Below, piece by piece: positions 1 to 12,867 of a DNA stretch of 64,000 bases. The first letter of the stretch is position 1. Each line of letters starts with the position of its first letter. The DNA is from Psettodes erumei (Eukaryota; Chordata; Actinopteri; Pleuronectiformes; Psettodidae): NCBI GenBank assembly GCA_016785225.1, contig JAFBJZ010000915.1, forward strand, positions 2,170,001-2,234,000, written 5' to 3'. Below the pieces are notes generated by a model that saw only the letters and a list, made by a program, of their open reading frames with translations, made no database searches and was not told the origin of the DNA. Made by a program: the position numbers and the translations under genes.

Positions 1-189
1 CTCGATTTCGCGGTAGTCGTCCTCGGAGAAGCGATACTTCTTCTTCATCTCGTTGCGCTTCTGCTCCAGGATGCGCCTGCGGGAGCTCTCCGACTCGGAC
101 TCCAGCGCGTCAAACACCGCGGCGCCGACCAGCAGGTAGGAGAACATGCAGAGGATGAGCGACAGGGTCCGGACGTTTTGCTTCTTCAT
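1..189 (-). CDS. kcnk15: TASK-type two-pore K+ channel, 5' part of first coding exon (partial)
   Basis: This is the start of a two-pore-domain potassium leak channel of the plasma membrane. The minus strand reads from ATG at 189-187 in one open frame of 63 codons to base 1, so the gene continues beyond the left edge. The protein begins MKKQNVRTLSLILCMFSYLL, the cytosolic N-terminus and first transmembrane helix (about residues 8-26) typical of TASK channels, followed by VGAAVFDALESE, which is nearly invariant in KCNK3, KCNK9 and KCNK15. The following basic extracellular-cap segment (RRRILEQKRNEMKKK, then FSEDDYREIE) is closer to KCNK15 than to KCNK3 or KCNK9 as I remember them. The pore loops are outside the window, so conduction cannot be judged. 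Family is certain; the paralogue is an inference and could be another TASK gene. Confidence 0.88.
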   Translation of the reverse strand, partial: MKKQNVRTLSLILCMFSYLLVGAAVFDALESESESSRRRILEQKRNEMKKKYRFSEDDYREIE

Positions 190-2989
190 CCTCGGCGTCG
201 GCGTGAAAGTCGCGGAGCAGATTGGCACAGTTACAGGTGGTACTGTTCTTCAGCGTAGACTCCACATTGGTGCTGCAGCCTGTTGCGTGGAACGTGGGCT
301 GGTAGTCGGGGGAGGCGTGTTGATAAAATCAAATCTGGAAATCTATCCTACCATGTTTAAATCGCGTGTTAACGTAAAAACGCTCATTCTGCGGTGCGCA
401 TTGAGAGCGAGAGGTGCTCTCGAAACGCTCATCTGTTAAACAAAGTGGCCTCAGCTTGCCTCTTCGCATGCGCACACCAGTCACCAATAAAAAGCAGTGT
501 GTATAGAAGGCTGATATAAGACCCGATGACACAAGCTCTGGCACGAATGTTGTCTGATCACACAGATGTATAAGTGGCTTACAGACGAATTGTGCTGCGA
601 TTGTGTAAAACCGATGAAGACGTATTCAGCTGAGACGAGAAGTTTGAGACCTGCCGATTGTCATCCCATGTCCAGTTTGTTTCAGTTATAACGCGAGTTT
701 ATTTATACGCAGTGGCACAAATCAGTTTAAGTGAGCAATCAAAAAGTGCCACACAAAACAAAATCAAGAATTCAGTGAACTTTGAGAATCAAGGAGCTAG
801 AATGAATAATTAAACTAGGCATACTAATACCAACCTAATATAGCCTACTGTGCATATCTAAATACTAGTGAGTTGATATTAAATTATCACGATAATTATC
901 ATTGCTTATTAAAAAGCAATCAGCAAAGAGCATACTGAATGTTACAGTAACAATATACATTTCCTGATCCATTTCAATGGCGTTATGACTTCAGTCTTGG
1001 TGGGTTGTCACATCACTTTATTCCATGAACAGTGTGCCTGTATCAGACGAGACAGCTTGCGCATGCATGTACAGTGGCTAAATACACAATATTGCTATGC
1101 CAGATGCTTCTGGAAAACTACAGTAGGTGATGCTGGTTGCCATGGTTACTTAAACTAGAAGCACAGACACAGGACTGTGAGGTTGAAGCTAATGTTAAGT
1201 GTAATGATCCAGGCCCATGGTCAGTAAATCACAACATGGGAACAGGTATCATTATTCAGGCTGGATTTTTCTAGTCAACACATGAAGAAAGCCGTTTCCC
1301 ACAGCCGAATGAGATTAAAGACTGAATCGAAGCATTCTCCATGCGTCAGTGTGTGACACTGTGTGTTCTTCTAGTCACTCAGAGTAACCTGCTCTCACTG
1401 GCCCTGTTTGTGTCAAGGAGTTAAATCGGCACACTTGTATCCCTGTTGTGATTCAAACCAGCTCTCCATAAATCCATTACATCTCATCTGATAAAGAGGA
1501 ACCTGAAGCCGTTATAGCCACCTATCAATCCACACAGCTTGTATTCACATCCTTTTCAAAAGCCCAAGGAACAAACTGAAGAGGCCGTTCAATCCCCATC
1601 GGGCCCAGACTTATAAGGCTAAGTATTCTCACTTACAAATGTTTCACTGATTTACCATGTAATTTAAGGAACAAGGAAAACAAACAAACTGGATTATGGA
1701 AATGTCCTCCTTTGTCCATTCTAGATCACAATGTCCCCCAAAGTGTTACGTATTCTGTTAAATGAAGATACTTAAAATCAACCTGCACCTTTGCTCATTT
1801 ATATCATGCAGCCGCCCACATTCATTAGATTATCTTCATGGAGGGTTGCTGAATGACAGCTAGATGGTTGGCAAGTGCATTCCTTTGAAAGAACTTTGGA
1901 AATATACCATTTGTTCTTTTATAATTTCAACTGACAATCAAAAAAAAGAATATACAGATGGTGCAAAACAATTTGTAAGAAGATGCACATGGCATCATGG
2001 AGAGAAAAGGACCTTCTGCCTGAAGGCACATTTCTCTACCAAGTAAAACCCATCTGCCAATTCTTCAACAACAAATATGCAAATTGGGTAAAATTCTAGA
2101 GGAAGGCTTATGAAAATTAGTCTGTAAAAGCCAAACTTTTAGAATCAAAAATGGGCCTTAAGCAGGAAAGAGCAGCTGTGCTTTGAGAAGGACTGGAGGA
2201 AAAATAGGAGTGCAAGATAAGGAAGCAGCTTGATGCACAAAGAAAAGCTATAAACTGTTGTAACTTAAATTGCAAGGGTTTTAATCAAGATAATGACCTG
2301 CAGGTGTCCTAGGATGCATGAATTTGATGATTTAGGTCCACAACGTATCAGAATTTGGACTTTCAGTCAGGAGAAAAGTGTAAAGTGATGAAGACATATT
2401 AAAAAAAAAAAATCAGTTACTGATCTATGGCTTCCCAAAAACCTTATTTTGTTGTGTTGCTTAGCTTCTGTGAGGCATTTCATTGCATATTCAATAAATA
2501 TTTAGATTGAGCCTATAGACAAAGATTCATAAACAATTGTGTTACAAGTAACAATACAAAAAGATATTTTAAAAAACAAAAACAATGCATCTGTCCTTGA
2601 ACAGTAATCACCTAATAAATGGACTTTGATACATCGTTTTGTCAACTCTAGTATTTATAATCTCAACAGCCAAAGCTCAGGACAAACTTCAAGATGAACT
2701 CAAACCCACAACAACTGTACAAACCACACAGTTTCTACACAAAACAGAGTAATAAGATCAGTCATCATGCATAGATTCAGCTCAACATTCATCATGCCAA
2801 GCCTACATTTATAAAGAAAATGCTGAGAAAAAAGATGGAAATCTTAGCATCTAACTATTTTACCTGTCAGAACAGAAATAGTTGCCTTTGTCTGCACAGG
2901 AGAACATACCAGGTACAAGGCAATATTAGACAAACATGAGTAAGGTTATCACATTTACCTGATACAGAGCCCAAGGAGTCAGACAATCT

Positions 2990-3190
2990 GATCATCTGCA
3001 AAACATGCCAGAGAGACACATAAAAATGATGCCACACAAAGACATGGAAAATTGCCCCAAAAGAGACACTCAGGAAACAAATAATGCCAAACCACATAAA
3101 CAAGACATGCAAAACACCGACCAACAGTTGCAAAATGTGCTCAAAGAGAAACTGTCAAGGCTTAGAAAAGTCAGGACTCAAATGACAAAA
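2990..3190. repeat. Degenerate ACAAA/GACACA-type tandem repeat, block 1
   Basis: The stretch is made of recurring units resembling GACACAAAAACAACTACAAA, diverged from each other, with a period of about 20 nt. Two short related units follow at 3553-3610. Similar arrays are common in spiny-rayed fish genomes. The ORFs on both strands here are products of the repeat composition. Confidence 0.55.
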
Positions 3191-3221
3191 CTCAGAGACA
3201 TTGATAAAAAGTTCAAAACAG

Positions 3222-3485
3222 TCACCTTTGTTATGTTTTGGCTGACGATGACAGGCGAGAATGAACAGGATGTGAAATCAGGGAGCAGAACCAGGCTAAA
3301 ACAGTAAAGTCCAAAAATAGGCAGAAGCTCTGGCAAAGTGTTGGGAGACAACCTAGCATGGTGTTGCTGGAAATGGACTGGTATATATAAACTAGGATGT
3401 GATTGGATAATGAGGAACAGGTGAGCAGGTGGGCAGGGAGGAGTCAGGTGGCTGGAGGCCAGGACAAAATGGAGTTACTGCAGGT
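3222..3485. repeat. Putative non-autonomous interspersed repeat, copy A
   Basis: A purine-rich stretch with many CAGG/GGCAG words, an internal TATATA block and the end segment GAGGAACAGGTGAGCAGG. A second stretch with the same layout lies in a col9a3 intron (24337-24775). I infer two old copies of one fish mobile element. Ends and target-site duplications are not clear. Confidence 0.35.
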
Positions 3486-4200
3486 CAGGTTGGGGTTGCA
3501 GGGTCTGGAGTGAAACTTGGCAAAGGCAAGATTGAATGAATGAATGAATAATGTGAACTATGACACAAAATGACCACAAGGTGACACAATACAACTACTA
3601 CAAAAGCAAAACATCCACAGGTGACCAATAAAGAGATAAACTTCTGGAATTAGGACACTCATTCAAGATGGGGAGTAAATTACTGAACTTGTCCTAAAGA
3701 CATTCTTGTCAAAGCCCCTACAAACACAGCCAGTCTGGGTTTACACAATTATCATAATCTCTTTGTGTATATTTACAAATCTTTTTATCTGTATTGATCT
3801 CACTGAGAGTAAGACAATAGGGAATCCATTTTATGAAGCAGAGGCACTAAATAGCAACAGCAAATACTGGATGCCTGCAGAGCCCTCTGGTTTCCACAGT
3901 AACTAGGATCAAAAATAGAAACTCACACCAGCGGCCATTCAACACTGAATCCCCTGTGATAATGCACTATTCTATTTATACCTTCTATTGGTGAAATACT
4001 CCCATGTATAAATGCATCTGTCCAGTAGCTGTCAAAAGAATCACATCATGGTTCAATTATATGTTCACACCTCTGAATCCTTTGAGCTGCAGGTCCTTGT
4101 AGCATGAATACTAAATCAAACTTAGGATACAGAAATACTGAAGACGTTACACACATCTAAGACTGGATCACTGGATAAATTGGAATGTGTACATGCATGC

Positions 4201-4260
4201 GTGGGTGGGTAGGTGAGTGGGTGGGGGTGAGAGGGTGAGAGAGAGAGAGAGAGAGAGAGA
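4201..4260. repeat. GGGT / (GA)n microsatellite
   Basis: GGGT/GGTGAG-like repeats at about 4201-4233 pass directly into an uninterrupted GA run ending at 4260. It is a simple-sequence repeat in spacer DNA. Confidence 0.9.
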
Positions 4261-4512
4261 CAGTGCACCAGCATAGTCATTTAGATAAAGTTGCCTATCA
4301 AATCACATAGGGTCAACTGTTGTTTAACCTGAGCAGACACAATTTGGACGTAACCCCGGGTCATGCGTCACAAGTATCTGCTACCTGCCTTGGTGAGGAC
4401 AGGATGCTTTAAAGGTGCATTACTTCAGAAAATGATCTAAAAATATTAATGCTATAACAATGGACCATGGGTTGGGGGGGGGCAGAGCCTTTGTATGAAG
4501 CGACTGCCATCA

Positions 4513-4800
4513 TGTCTTGTTGGAAGGTCAATCAAATGACTACAAAGACACACAAAACAAGTAAAAGTACACACCAAGCAGCTATAAAGAGATGGGAAAT
4601 AACTACAAAGACATGTAGACAACTGTGAGAGATTCAAAACAAGCACAGAGAGGCACAAAACAACTGTAAAGACACATAAAACGTATGACTTGACACAAAA
4701 TGACTGCAGAGAGATGCAGAACAACCAAAAAGCAACCCAAAGTGATGCAACACAACTAAAAATGGACAAAAAAACAAGTATGACTACAAAGTGATGCAAA
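4513..4800. repeat. Degenerate tandem repeat, block 2 (ACAAAACAACTACAAAGA type)
   Basis: About 290 bases of diverged units around the words ACAAAACAAC, ACTACAAAGA and GAGATGCA, on the same theme as the block at 2990-3190. It is a minisatellite-like array. The minus-strand ORF with many Cys, Phe and Leu codons here comes from the repeat and is not a gene. Confidence 0.6.
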
Positions 4801-6277
4801 ACAGCTTATGTCTCATCCAGAGACAGAGGGTCTTAATTGCTCTTATGTAGGAGGAGGTGGGAGATGGGGTCTTTTACAATATCTCATAATCTTCCCATGT
4901 GCTAGTGGAGCTATGCACTACTGTGTGCCATGGCAGTGTGACGATACAGCGTGTGAAGCTAGTAAATGAAAAGGTCTTCAAAACGCTAAACTGGCAGCTG
5001 AAGCACAGGAGTGAGGCTAAAATGTAACTGTCCTTCAAGTGGAGGTGAGTTGCAGGAGCTTTGTGGCCAGCTCCAACACAAGTCTTCTGAAAGAAGTAGG
5101 AGTCAGATGGCAGGTCCAAAGGTGTACAATCAAAAACACTTGCCAGTGCCACTGAAAGGGCAGTCACTGGTTGTTGTTAAATACGATTATATAATAAGGA
5201 TTGTAACACCTATGAACACCCTAATAGTCAACCGATGATCAGATAGTTTTGTTTTGATGAAAAAGAAGTTGCTTTTGCACATTTATAAATAATAATATAT
5301 TATATTACATATTATGACAGTTGCCAAAATCTCAACATGCAGTGGCTGATTTTTCTCCTCAGTGTATATCAAAACATTTCCAGTCCACAGGTAGCACTGA
5401 GATCTGAGGTGTCATAATCACACCATTATCTCTCACACAATTTAAGGCAATACTGCACATTAAGGGCTTAATGAAATAGTTTGCTTGTTAGTTTTCATAG
5501 GGCCTTTAAGCTTTAATTTGTTAGTTATCAGCAATAACAATCATAGTATGATTGTTGCTTTGAGTTATATAACACTGAAGTGAAAGCGTTTTCCTGTACT
5601 TAAGGCTGCCTCACTCACGTCAGCTGGTTTTGCAGTTTTTATCACCATCATCGACGCTGCAAGTGTGGCGCCTTCAGGTTGTGTTCGAAAATGTAAAATA
5701 GTCACTAGAAAACACATTGACACCATATCAGTTAGTGCAAATAATACTACAGTGCTGTGAAATTAATCTGATAACACCTGCTAGAAGAGGGTGTTCAGGC
5801 CAAAAAGAGATAAATACCCGGGATCAACGACCAATGATGAAACCTTCGATAGTTTAAACTGTAGCCACAGGGTCAAGCCGGGAGGGAGCTCCTCCACAGG
5901 AATATATATATTATGTATACCGTGTATAATTGTATACTCTTACACATAAATTTCGACAAAAGTTTCGCTTACAAAGAGTAATTCCGTTTCCAATCAAGGT
6001 ACTGGCACAGCCCGTGGTAATGGCCAAAGCAAATTATGTCAAGTTGTGTGACGTTAGATCTTTACTAACTTAGGGGGAGTCCTTGAAGGCAGCATCGGCA
6101 CTGCAGCCGCCAACGGTGCTGCTGTCTGACGATGGTAGACTAGAAAGACGGATGGTCAGGGACGTCCTCGTCTAACCTGAACATGCAGGCGTGACTCGAT
6201 TCGTGTCCGTTTATAGCGCAAAGGCGGGTTAAAGGTTTATTTAGCTTCAGCTGGTTATATAACTGTTTATTTTAATA

Positions 6278-9200
6278 ATGGAGGACGAATGTGTTTGTGA
6301 GTATGACTCGACCTGGGACACAGAGAGTGATGGAGACGACCCGGCCGGAGAGAGCCAAACCCGTCGCTCAAGCCAAGACAAAAACAAATCTGGTTGGACT
6401 TTAGTACGTGCTCTCATTGTTACTCAGTCAAACAGAAACATGCCCAAATGCTGCCATAGCGTGGCATATGTTGACTTCTGACTCGTTAGCTTCTGCACTC
6501 AGCCAGGCGTTTGTCTCACTGCCATGCCTGGAAAGCTAATGTTAGCTTTAAGCCTGAATGCTGCAAGCTCGCTAACTAGCCTAGCTAGCCGCTGACGTTA
6601 GCTCACTTTTGAGGGATTGCAAATCGCTGTCGTTACGTTTATATTTTATGTTGAACTGCTCACAGCAAGAGCTATACATAGCTTGCCATGCATAGTTCAA
6701 ACAAAAAAATATATAATTGCTTAGTCCCTTTGCGGCAGTGGTAATTTGATTAGCTTGGCCTTATGTATATATCAATTTAAACGTTATGCCAGGTTTCTGG
6801 TGTCATGACATGCAACAGCATCCGTAGAAACGATAGCACAACTTGACAAAGTTGCTTTCAATGAAAATGCGTCCACTCTATGTAACCGTGAGACATGCAG
6901 AGTTACTCTACTCCCACTTCTCCTTGCAGTGGCCTCACACGCCCAGAAATATGAGTGCAGCAAAAGATATGCAGAACTACAGAAGAGGATACCCAGTAAG
7001 TCACATCAAAATATTACAACGTAAACATTATGTCTGAAACAACAGTCAAACTTATCATTTTGTGTTTGTTTTTTGACAGAATCTTACAGATGATGAGTGC
7101 TCAGAAGAAAAAATGAACAATTTGCAGTTTTATCTCAATAAATTTCCCTCTGCTCCCGATGGTAAAAGAATTTTCTTACAAGATGTTTAGAGTGTTGGAG
7201 GAAAGATGAGTGGGGAGAGATAAACACTGTGCTTTCTTTCTTATGTGGCACAGACATCTACATCGAGTCATTTCTTAAGGACTGGAAAAATGACTACAAA
7301 AGACTGGAGAGAGTCCACTCGTACATTCAGTGGTATGTTTTTATTTATTGTTTCGGCTGCATCTGATCTGAAGCAGCAAAGTCAATGTCATTTTATCATT
7401 GGCATCTTGATGACCTTGCAGTCTTAGGCCTGTTACACACAGTCCTAAGTGAAGTTTGTCATTGTCATTCTGAAGACCCAGTTCAACTAACAGTGCCGCT
7501 GTCTCCTCCTAGTGTAAAACGTTTATGTTAACGGGTCACTGCTGACACATGACATTGTGTGCGTGCATAGGTGTAAATGGAGAATAACACAGAATTGAAT
7601 ACCCAATTGATCTAACTCATCACTACGGCTTGCCGCAAGAGAAACAGTGATTAAGTCGACACCTAATTCCTGTCATACCCAGAGGGATGCCAAGCTGTCA
7701 CACAGTATTGAGTTCTGTGTACTGATTCTCAGCTCTTTATTTGAATGATGTATTTTTGTAAATTCACCAGCCTTCAGAAATGTTTATGTTGTTTCTCTGG
7801 GATGAAGCACAAAGCGTACATTTTATGTTTGTATTAAGAACAGTTATAGAGACAGCTGATGTCATCTTTGTTGAATTCCAGTATTAGATGTTAAGTGGTT
7901 TTGTCTTGTTTGTCTCTTAAACCTACCTTTTTGGTGTAAGGTTGTTTCCACTTCGAGAACCTGGGGTTAATTACCTGGCTACAGAACTCACCAAGAAGGA
8001 AATTGAGGTAAGAGTATGATAGGAAACAACTAGTCTTTAAATGAATGCTCAGCTAAACAGTTAATTGTGCAGAATTCAGTCAGTCAGTAACTCAAAATTT
8101 CTGTTTATGTTGACGCTCCTAAGTTATTTCAGAGTACAAAGCCAGAATCAAATGCAATCCAGCGAGCCAAAGCCTCCATGTATTTCTGATACTTTGGCTA
8201 GCGATGTCTTAGAATGCTCCAAATGCCATGCTCAATCAACCGGAAAATTGAGAAGCTGCCAGTTTCTGTAAAGCCACATCTCTATTTACCTGAGTGATAA
8301 ATTCTGTCCAGAACATGCTGGTGTGGATCCCACCAGCCTTACCTACTCTTCACTCCCTCTTACCAGCCACAAAATTGAATTTCATGTACTCATCCACATA
8401 TTGTGCCCCATGTTGTTGTCATTACGTTATTCATAAAAGCTGTAAAAAATCTAGTTGTAATTTATATTTTTTCTATATATGCTTCTCAGGCCTTTAAGAA
8501 GAATGAGGATGCCAAGAGGAGACTAGTTGAGTCCTATGAACTCATGTTGGGCTTCTACGGCATCCGCTTGGTCAATAGAGACACAGGAGAAGTGAAACGT
8601 GCAGAAAATTGGAAGGAGCGCTTTGGAAACCTGGAGCGGTAAATATGAAGTATTCTCACTTCAGCCTCTAAAATGTGTACTTTATTGTTTAAAATGTCAA
8701 CTTTGACTTTCTAATCCCTTGCAGGAATATGCACAACAACCTGCGAATCACTCGCATCCTGAAGAGCCTCGGGGAGCTGGGATTTGAGCGCTATCAGGCC
8801 CCGCTTGTGCGCTTCTTTCTGGAGGAGACTCTGGTCAAGAAGACCCTGAGCAGTGTTAAACGCAGCGTGCTAGACTATTTCCTGTTTGCTGTGCTGGACA
8901 AACAGAAACGTCAGGAGCTTGTGCGCTTTGCTTACCTTCACTTTGAGCCAAAAGACAAGTTTGTGTGGTGTCCCAGAAAGATTCAAAAACAATTCAGGAA
9001 GGCAGAGAAAATTGGGAATGGAGATGGAAAAGATGAAGTGTATTCACGGGGCAAAATCAAAGATGGAGAAGCAGTTGTACAACAAAAAGAGGATGGATTG
9101 GATAATGTTGCAAAGGTTCAGAAAGGAACTGATAAAATTGCAAGTAAAGACAGAAACAAACTGTCAGAGTCCTCACTTGAGCTAAATCCTGAAGCTGAGA

Positions 9201-9811
9201 CTGTCGGAAACGGAAACACAGAGGCTGACATTTTGGGGAATGGAAATGACTCTGCAGATGATGATGAAATGGATCAGTCGCCCAGTCCTGACACTGTGGC
9301 GGCAAAAACTGAGCCCAGTGCGGACAGCGAGCACAAATTTACCAACAACACGAAGGACACCACCCAGGAACCAGACAACAGTATGCAAACAGATGGGGAC
9401 ATAGACACTGAAAAACCACCGAAGAAGAAGAGAGAAGATAACAAGGTGCTGCCAAGCAACGGCCCTGCTGGGGACTCAGCCAGTGGGCAGATGGAGGAGA
9501 AAGCTGGTGCTAATAAAGCCACTGGTCAAACGAGCCCATCAGCGCAAACCCCCCTTAAGACTTCAAAACACTCGCCCTCTCTTTCTTCAGGAAGGGAGGA
9601 AAAAATCCCAAGGACTGATTTTAATCAAGTGCCAGATAAAAAGGAAGAAGAAGACAAAGAAGACATGTCACAGGAAAATGTGTCGGCAACAAATGGGTCA
9701 CTGACCAGCACCGGCAAACCTGTGGATGAACAGAGCAATGGGAAGGAGATGGAGGATGTTGAGATGTCATCCAACCCCCCGAGCTCAGACCAAAATGTGG
9801 GGAATTCATGA
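6278..9811 (+). CDS. ogfr: Opioid growth factor receptor (zeta-type), 7 exons
   Basis: Receptor for opioid growth factor ([Met5]-enkephalin). In mammals it acts at the nuclear envelope and nucleus and restrains cell proliferation; it is not a GPCR. Exons: 6278-6403, 6930-6995, 7080-7161, 7254-7332, 7941-8007, 8490-8638, 8725-9811. All junctions are GT-AG and phases agree, giving 551 aa. The N-terminus is acidic (EYDSTWDTESDGDD, like DCDSTWEE in human). The conserved OGFr_N domain spans about residues 55-275, with signatures WLFPLREPGVN (split by intron 4), YELMLGFYGIRL, NNLRITRILKSLGELG, PLVRFFLEETLV and KFVW. The tail (about 280-551) is charged and low in complexity, with a basic PKKKR nuclear-signal-like patch near 421. 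The proline-rich tandem repeats of the human tail are absent. The paralogue OGFRL1 shares the core, but the DSTW N-terminus and the COL9A3-TCFL5-DIDO1 neighbours favour OGFR. Confidence 0.95.
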
Positions 9812-11123
9812 ATATGCTGGATGACTGGAGGAAATGCATTAACTTGAGCTTAAATGAAACTTAATATAGGGACAGAGTATGACTTAAAAAAAACTTTCTG
9901 AGCCTTATTTCTACTATATGTGATGTTTAGATATTGATTCTTTTCACTTTGAAGGAGCATTTGGATCAATTAAGTCACCAAATGTGGGACTGGATGTGAT
10001 TCAGTTTCTACTTGACCATCAGATGATATTAAAGGATAGGGTTGGTGATATTCCTTATTTCTGTTTTGTTTTTTCATTCAACAAATCCCATGAAATGACA
10101 CAACACAAGGTCCAAGCCCATGGTTTCTATTGAAGACAAGAGTCTTTTGAAAAAGGTCAACAGTATATTGTTGTTGTATTTTTTTTTTAATCAAAGACTG
10201 TCTTGTTTTACATCTGGGAAGTGTTAAACAGGAGTAACTTGTGTTTAAGACTGTATTTAGCAGTGGATTTGGGAGTATGTACAGCAGCAGCATGGTGCGT
10301 GTGGCATCAACTCAAAATAAACGTTTAAGTGCCCATGTTTACGGTAACGAGGAAACGTATCACCCAGTACAGCGCTGGCTCATTTGTGTTTTATTGTGTC
10401 TGGACAACAGACATAAATTCATTGGTGTTTTGGACTTTTCATGGGATTTCTTGACAGTAATAAAATATTACCAGGCATATCCTTTAAGGTAGTAATGAGT
10501 GGGACTACAGAATACATAAAGCACTATTACTAATGTATGTCCATGAAATGATTTAAGCATTTTAACACCTTACTACTTTCACAGTTGAACAGGTTTTTTT
10601 TGCACTGAGAAATAATTTGAAGAGGATTTTTTTCTCTACTGAGCTGTTTTTTGTGTTAGTGAAAAATTTACATATGTACTGGTTTGTGTTTCTGCTGGAT
10701 TCCGCTGTTGAAATGGATTTAAGACTGAATGTCAGCTAAGTTATATTTTAATATTGTTGCACATCTGTATGTTTTTTCTGGCGGATTTGGGAAGCAGACT
10801 TTTGAACAACTGCCAAAAATGAGATAAGACTGGTTGATTGTAAAATAGGTATCTTCTTGGCAGAACTGATAAAAGCTTTTGGCTCTAATTTAAAGTACGC
10901 TGTATGTTAATTTGAGTGCAGACTATGAATATTTACAAACCAGGTTGATTATATTGATGCATCTTTTTTGTATTTGCACTTAATTTTGAATATTAATTAA
11001 TGAAGTTACGGTATTTACATAATGAAATGGTAATAACTTTACAAAAGTGCTGAATTCTTTATATATGAAGTTTTTGTTTTTTTCTCCTAAGTAAATACCT
11101 GGCTGTTGACAAAGCAGAATAAA
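9812..11123 (+). other. Probable ogfr 3' UTR
   Basis: AT-rich sequence follows the ogfr stop with no further coding signature. AATAAA hexamers lie at 10316-10321 and 11118-11123. The second, followed by a T-rich stretch, is a plausible main polyadenylation signal and would give a 3' UTR of about 1.3 kb. Transcript ends cannot be set from sequence alone. Confidence 0.5.
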
Positions 11124-12867
11124 GTTATACTATTTTCTGATGCTTTTATGAAATTAATCTGTTTAGCCACAGTCTGAGACCTGTTATCATTTATTAAATT
11201 GCATTTCTCAGAATAATAGTTAGCTTGGGCTCCTATCCCTGAGATTCTCCTTTGATTTCCCAGTGTAGCAGGATAAAGTCAGAAAATACTGGACTTTTTG
11301 TGTTTTTTTCCCCAAAAAACAGAATGAGCCTTGGTGAACTGACGTAACTCACAAGAAGGAAGACCTTTAACTTAGAGCTATCAATCCAGTACAAACTTGT
11401 TCAGAGCTCAGGATCAGTGTGGAGTCAAGGATGAGAATAAGGACAGTAAAAAAAAAATATACTGTTGGAGTTTGAGCTTGTTTGTTATTGCATTGTCCGT
11501 GGCAGCCTCAATCTATACATCTACCCATCCCCTGTTTGGAATATTATCAATAAAATGATGAACATATTTTGTTGGATTATTCAAAGTTTAGATCACATAG
11601 TCTCAGCATGTGTGTCCTACACAACAGATGACGTGGACATATGCATTCAGAGTATTTTTTTTAATCTAAAAAATGACTCATGGTTTAATAATACATGGGA
11701 AGTGCCTCCTCTTCTATGAAGATATTTCTGGTCAATATATTTGCATTTGTGTCCACAGTATGATGACATGCTTAATCTGAGGTTTTGTTGAAACAATGAC
11801 CTGACAGAAATATTGTGACTTTTTTTTTAAATTTTGAAAGCACTAATCACAAACATGTATTTGTCCATATTTGCCTGCATATTTCATTTTTTTAGTAAAC
11901 TGAAAATCTGATTAGGACAAAGCAATATCACCTTGGGTTTTAGGGAACTGATTTTTCAGTATTTTGTGGCATTTTACGGCTCAAACTATTCATCCATTAA
12001 TTGGGAAAACAATCTGCAGATTCATATATATTTATATGTATTCAAAATAGACTGAAAAAGCCACTGAGGTCCAGAAGAAGAGTCTTTGTCTAAGTCAGCT
12101 TTCATGCTGATTTCAAACCTGAGTTGTTAAAGGAAAACTCCACCTCAACATGGGTAACATGGGCTCATCCTATGACAACAGTTATGCCTGGTATTATATA
12201 TCATGTAAGGCGACCTCTGTGGCTCTGGAGGAGGTTGGGAAAATATCCCTAAAGGTGATATGATTGTGATGTCACCAGGTTTGCATTATAGGAAATGATG
12301 GTCCAGCATTTTTGGACATTAACAGGGGCTAAACATCAGGATACTGCAGCCTCTGCCGCTTCAGTTTGGACCATTTGAAAAAAAATCTCTTCTTGTCGTC
12401 TCTCTTGTGAGGAACCACATTTTATGGAATCACAATGGATATTTGTTGGAGTTCTCCTTTAAGTCGTTGTACTACATGGTGCCACTAAAGGAGGATTTGT
12501 GCTTTAGGTCAGCCTGTAATTGGTCAAACCACTACCCCCCTGCATATTTTTTTACATTTTGAGCTCAGCCCACTTTCTTGCTGTCCGAAAATGGTCTCCC
12601 CTCTTCTGGCTGCCTCCCTCACCAGTCCCACTCCTCCTCACCCCCCACCCTCATCCCTGTGTACAGTGCGCTAGATTGAGTTCAGCCCCTTCGGCTGGAG
12701 GCTCGGGTTTATCTGGAACCAAAGGGGAAAGCCATTCAGGAGCTGTGCGCCGTCAGGTGAAGTATAAGGCTCCGTTGCGGACGCTGGGGGGGAGTGAGAG
12801 AGGACCGGGAACCGGGGATTTGACCTTTTCCACATAAACTGCGGGTTTGTGAGGCCGAGCGGGAGCC
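11124..12867. other. Spacer and promoter region between ogfr and col9a3
   Basis: AT-rich spacer at 11124-12126, a MITE at 12127-12462 (separate entry), and a more GC-rich segment at about 12590-12867 directly upstream of the col9a3 start, which probably holds its promoter and leader. I see no independent gene. Confidence 0.5.
12127..12462. mobile_element. MITE with terminal inverted repeats and TTAA flanks
   Basis: A 336-bp unit starts TTAAAGGAAAACTCCACC and ends GGAGTTCTCCTTTAA. The end, reverse complemented, reads TTAAAGGAGAACTCC, so about 15 terminal bases form an inverted repeat with one mismatch. Both ends carry TTAA, the target duplication used by piggyBac-type transposases. There is no coding capacity, as expected of a non-autonomous element. 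Superfamily assignment rests on TTAA alone and is an inference. Confidence 0.7.

Larger units (their letters stand above)
190..6277. other. Intergenic spacer between kcnk15-like gene and ogfr
   Basis: About 6 kb of AT-rich DNA with no coding sequence I can support. It holds the 5' flank of the channel gene (190 to about 700), degenerate tandem repeats (about 2990-3190, 3553-3610 and 4513-4800), a GGCAG/CAGG-rich interspersed repeat (about 3222-3485), a GGGT then GA microsatellite (4201-4260), and the ogfr promoter and leader near 6000-6277. The short ORFs here lie in repeat DNA or lack recognisable protein signatures. Confidence 0.6.

Noticed and set aside
2867..3307. Overlapping 88- and 100-codon ORFs on opposite strands
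   Set aside because: They lie in degenerate tandem repeats and show no domain, splice or conservation signal.
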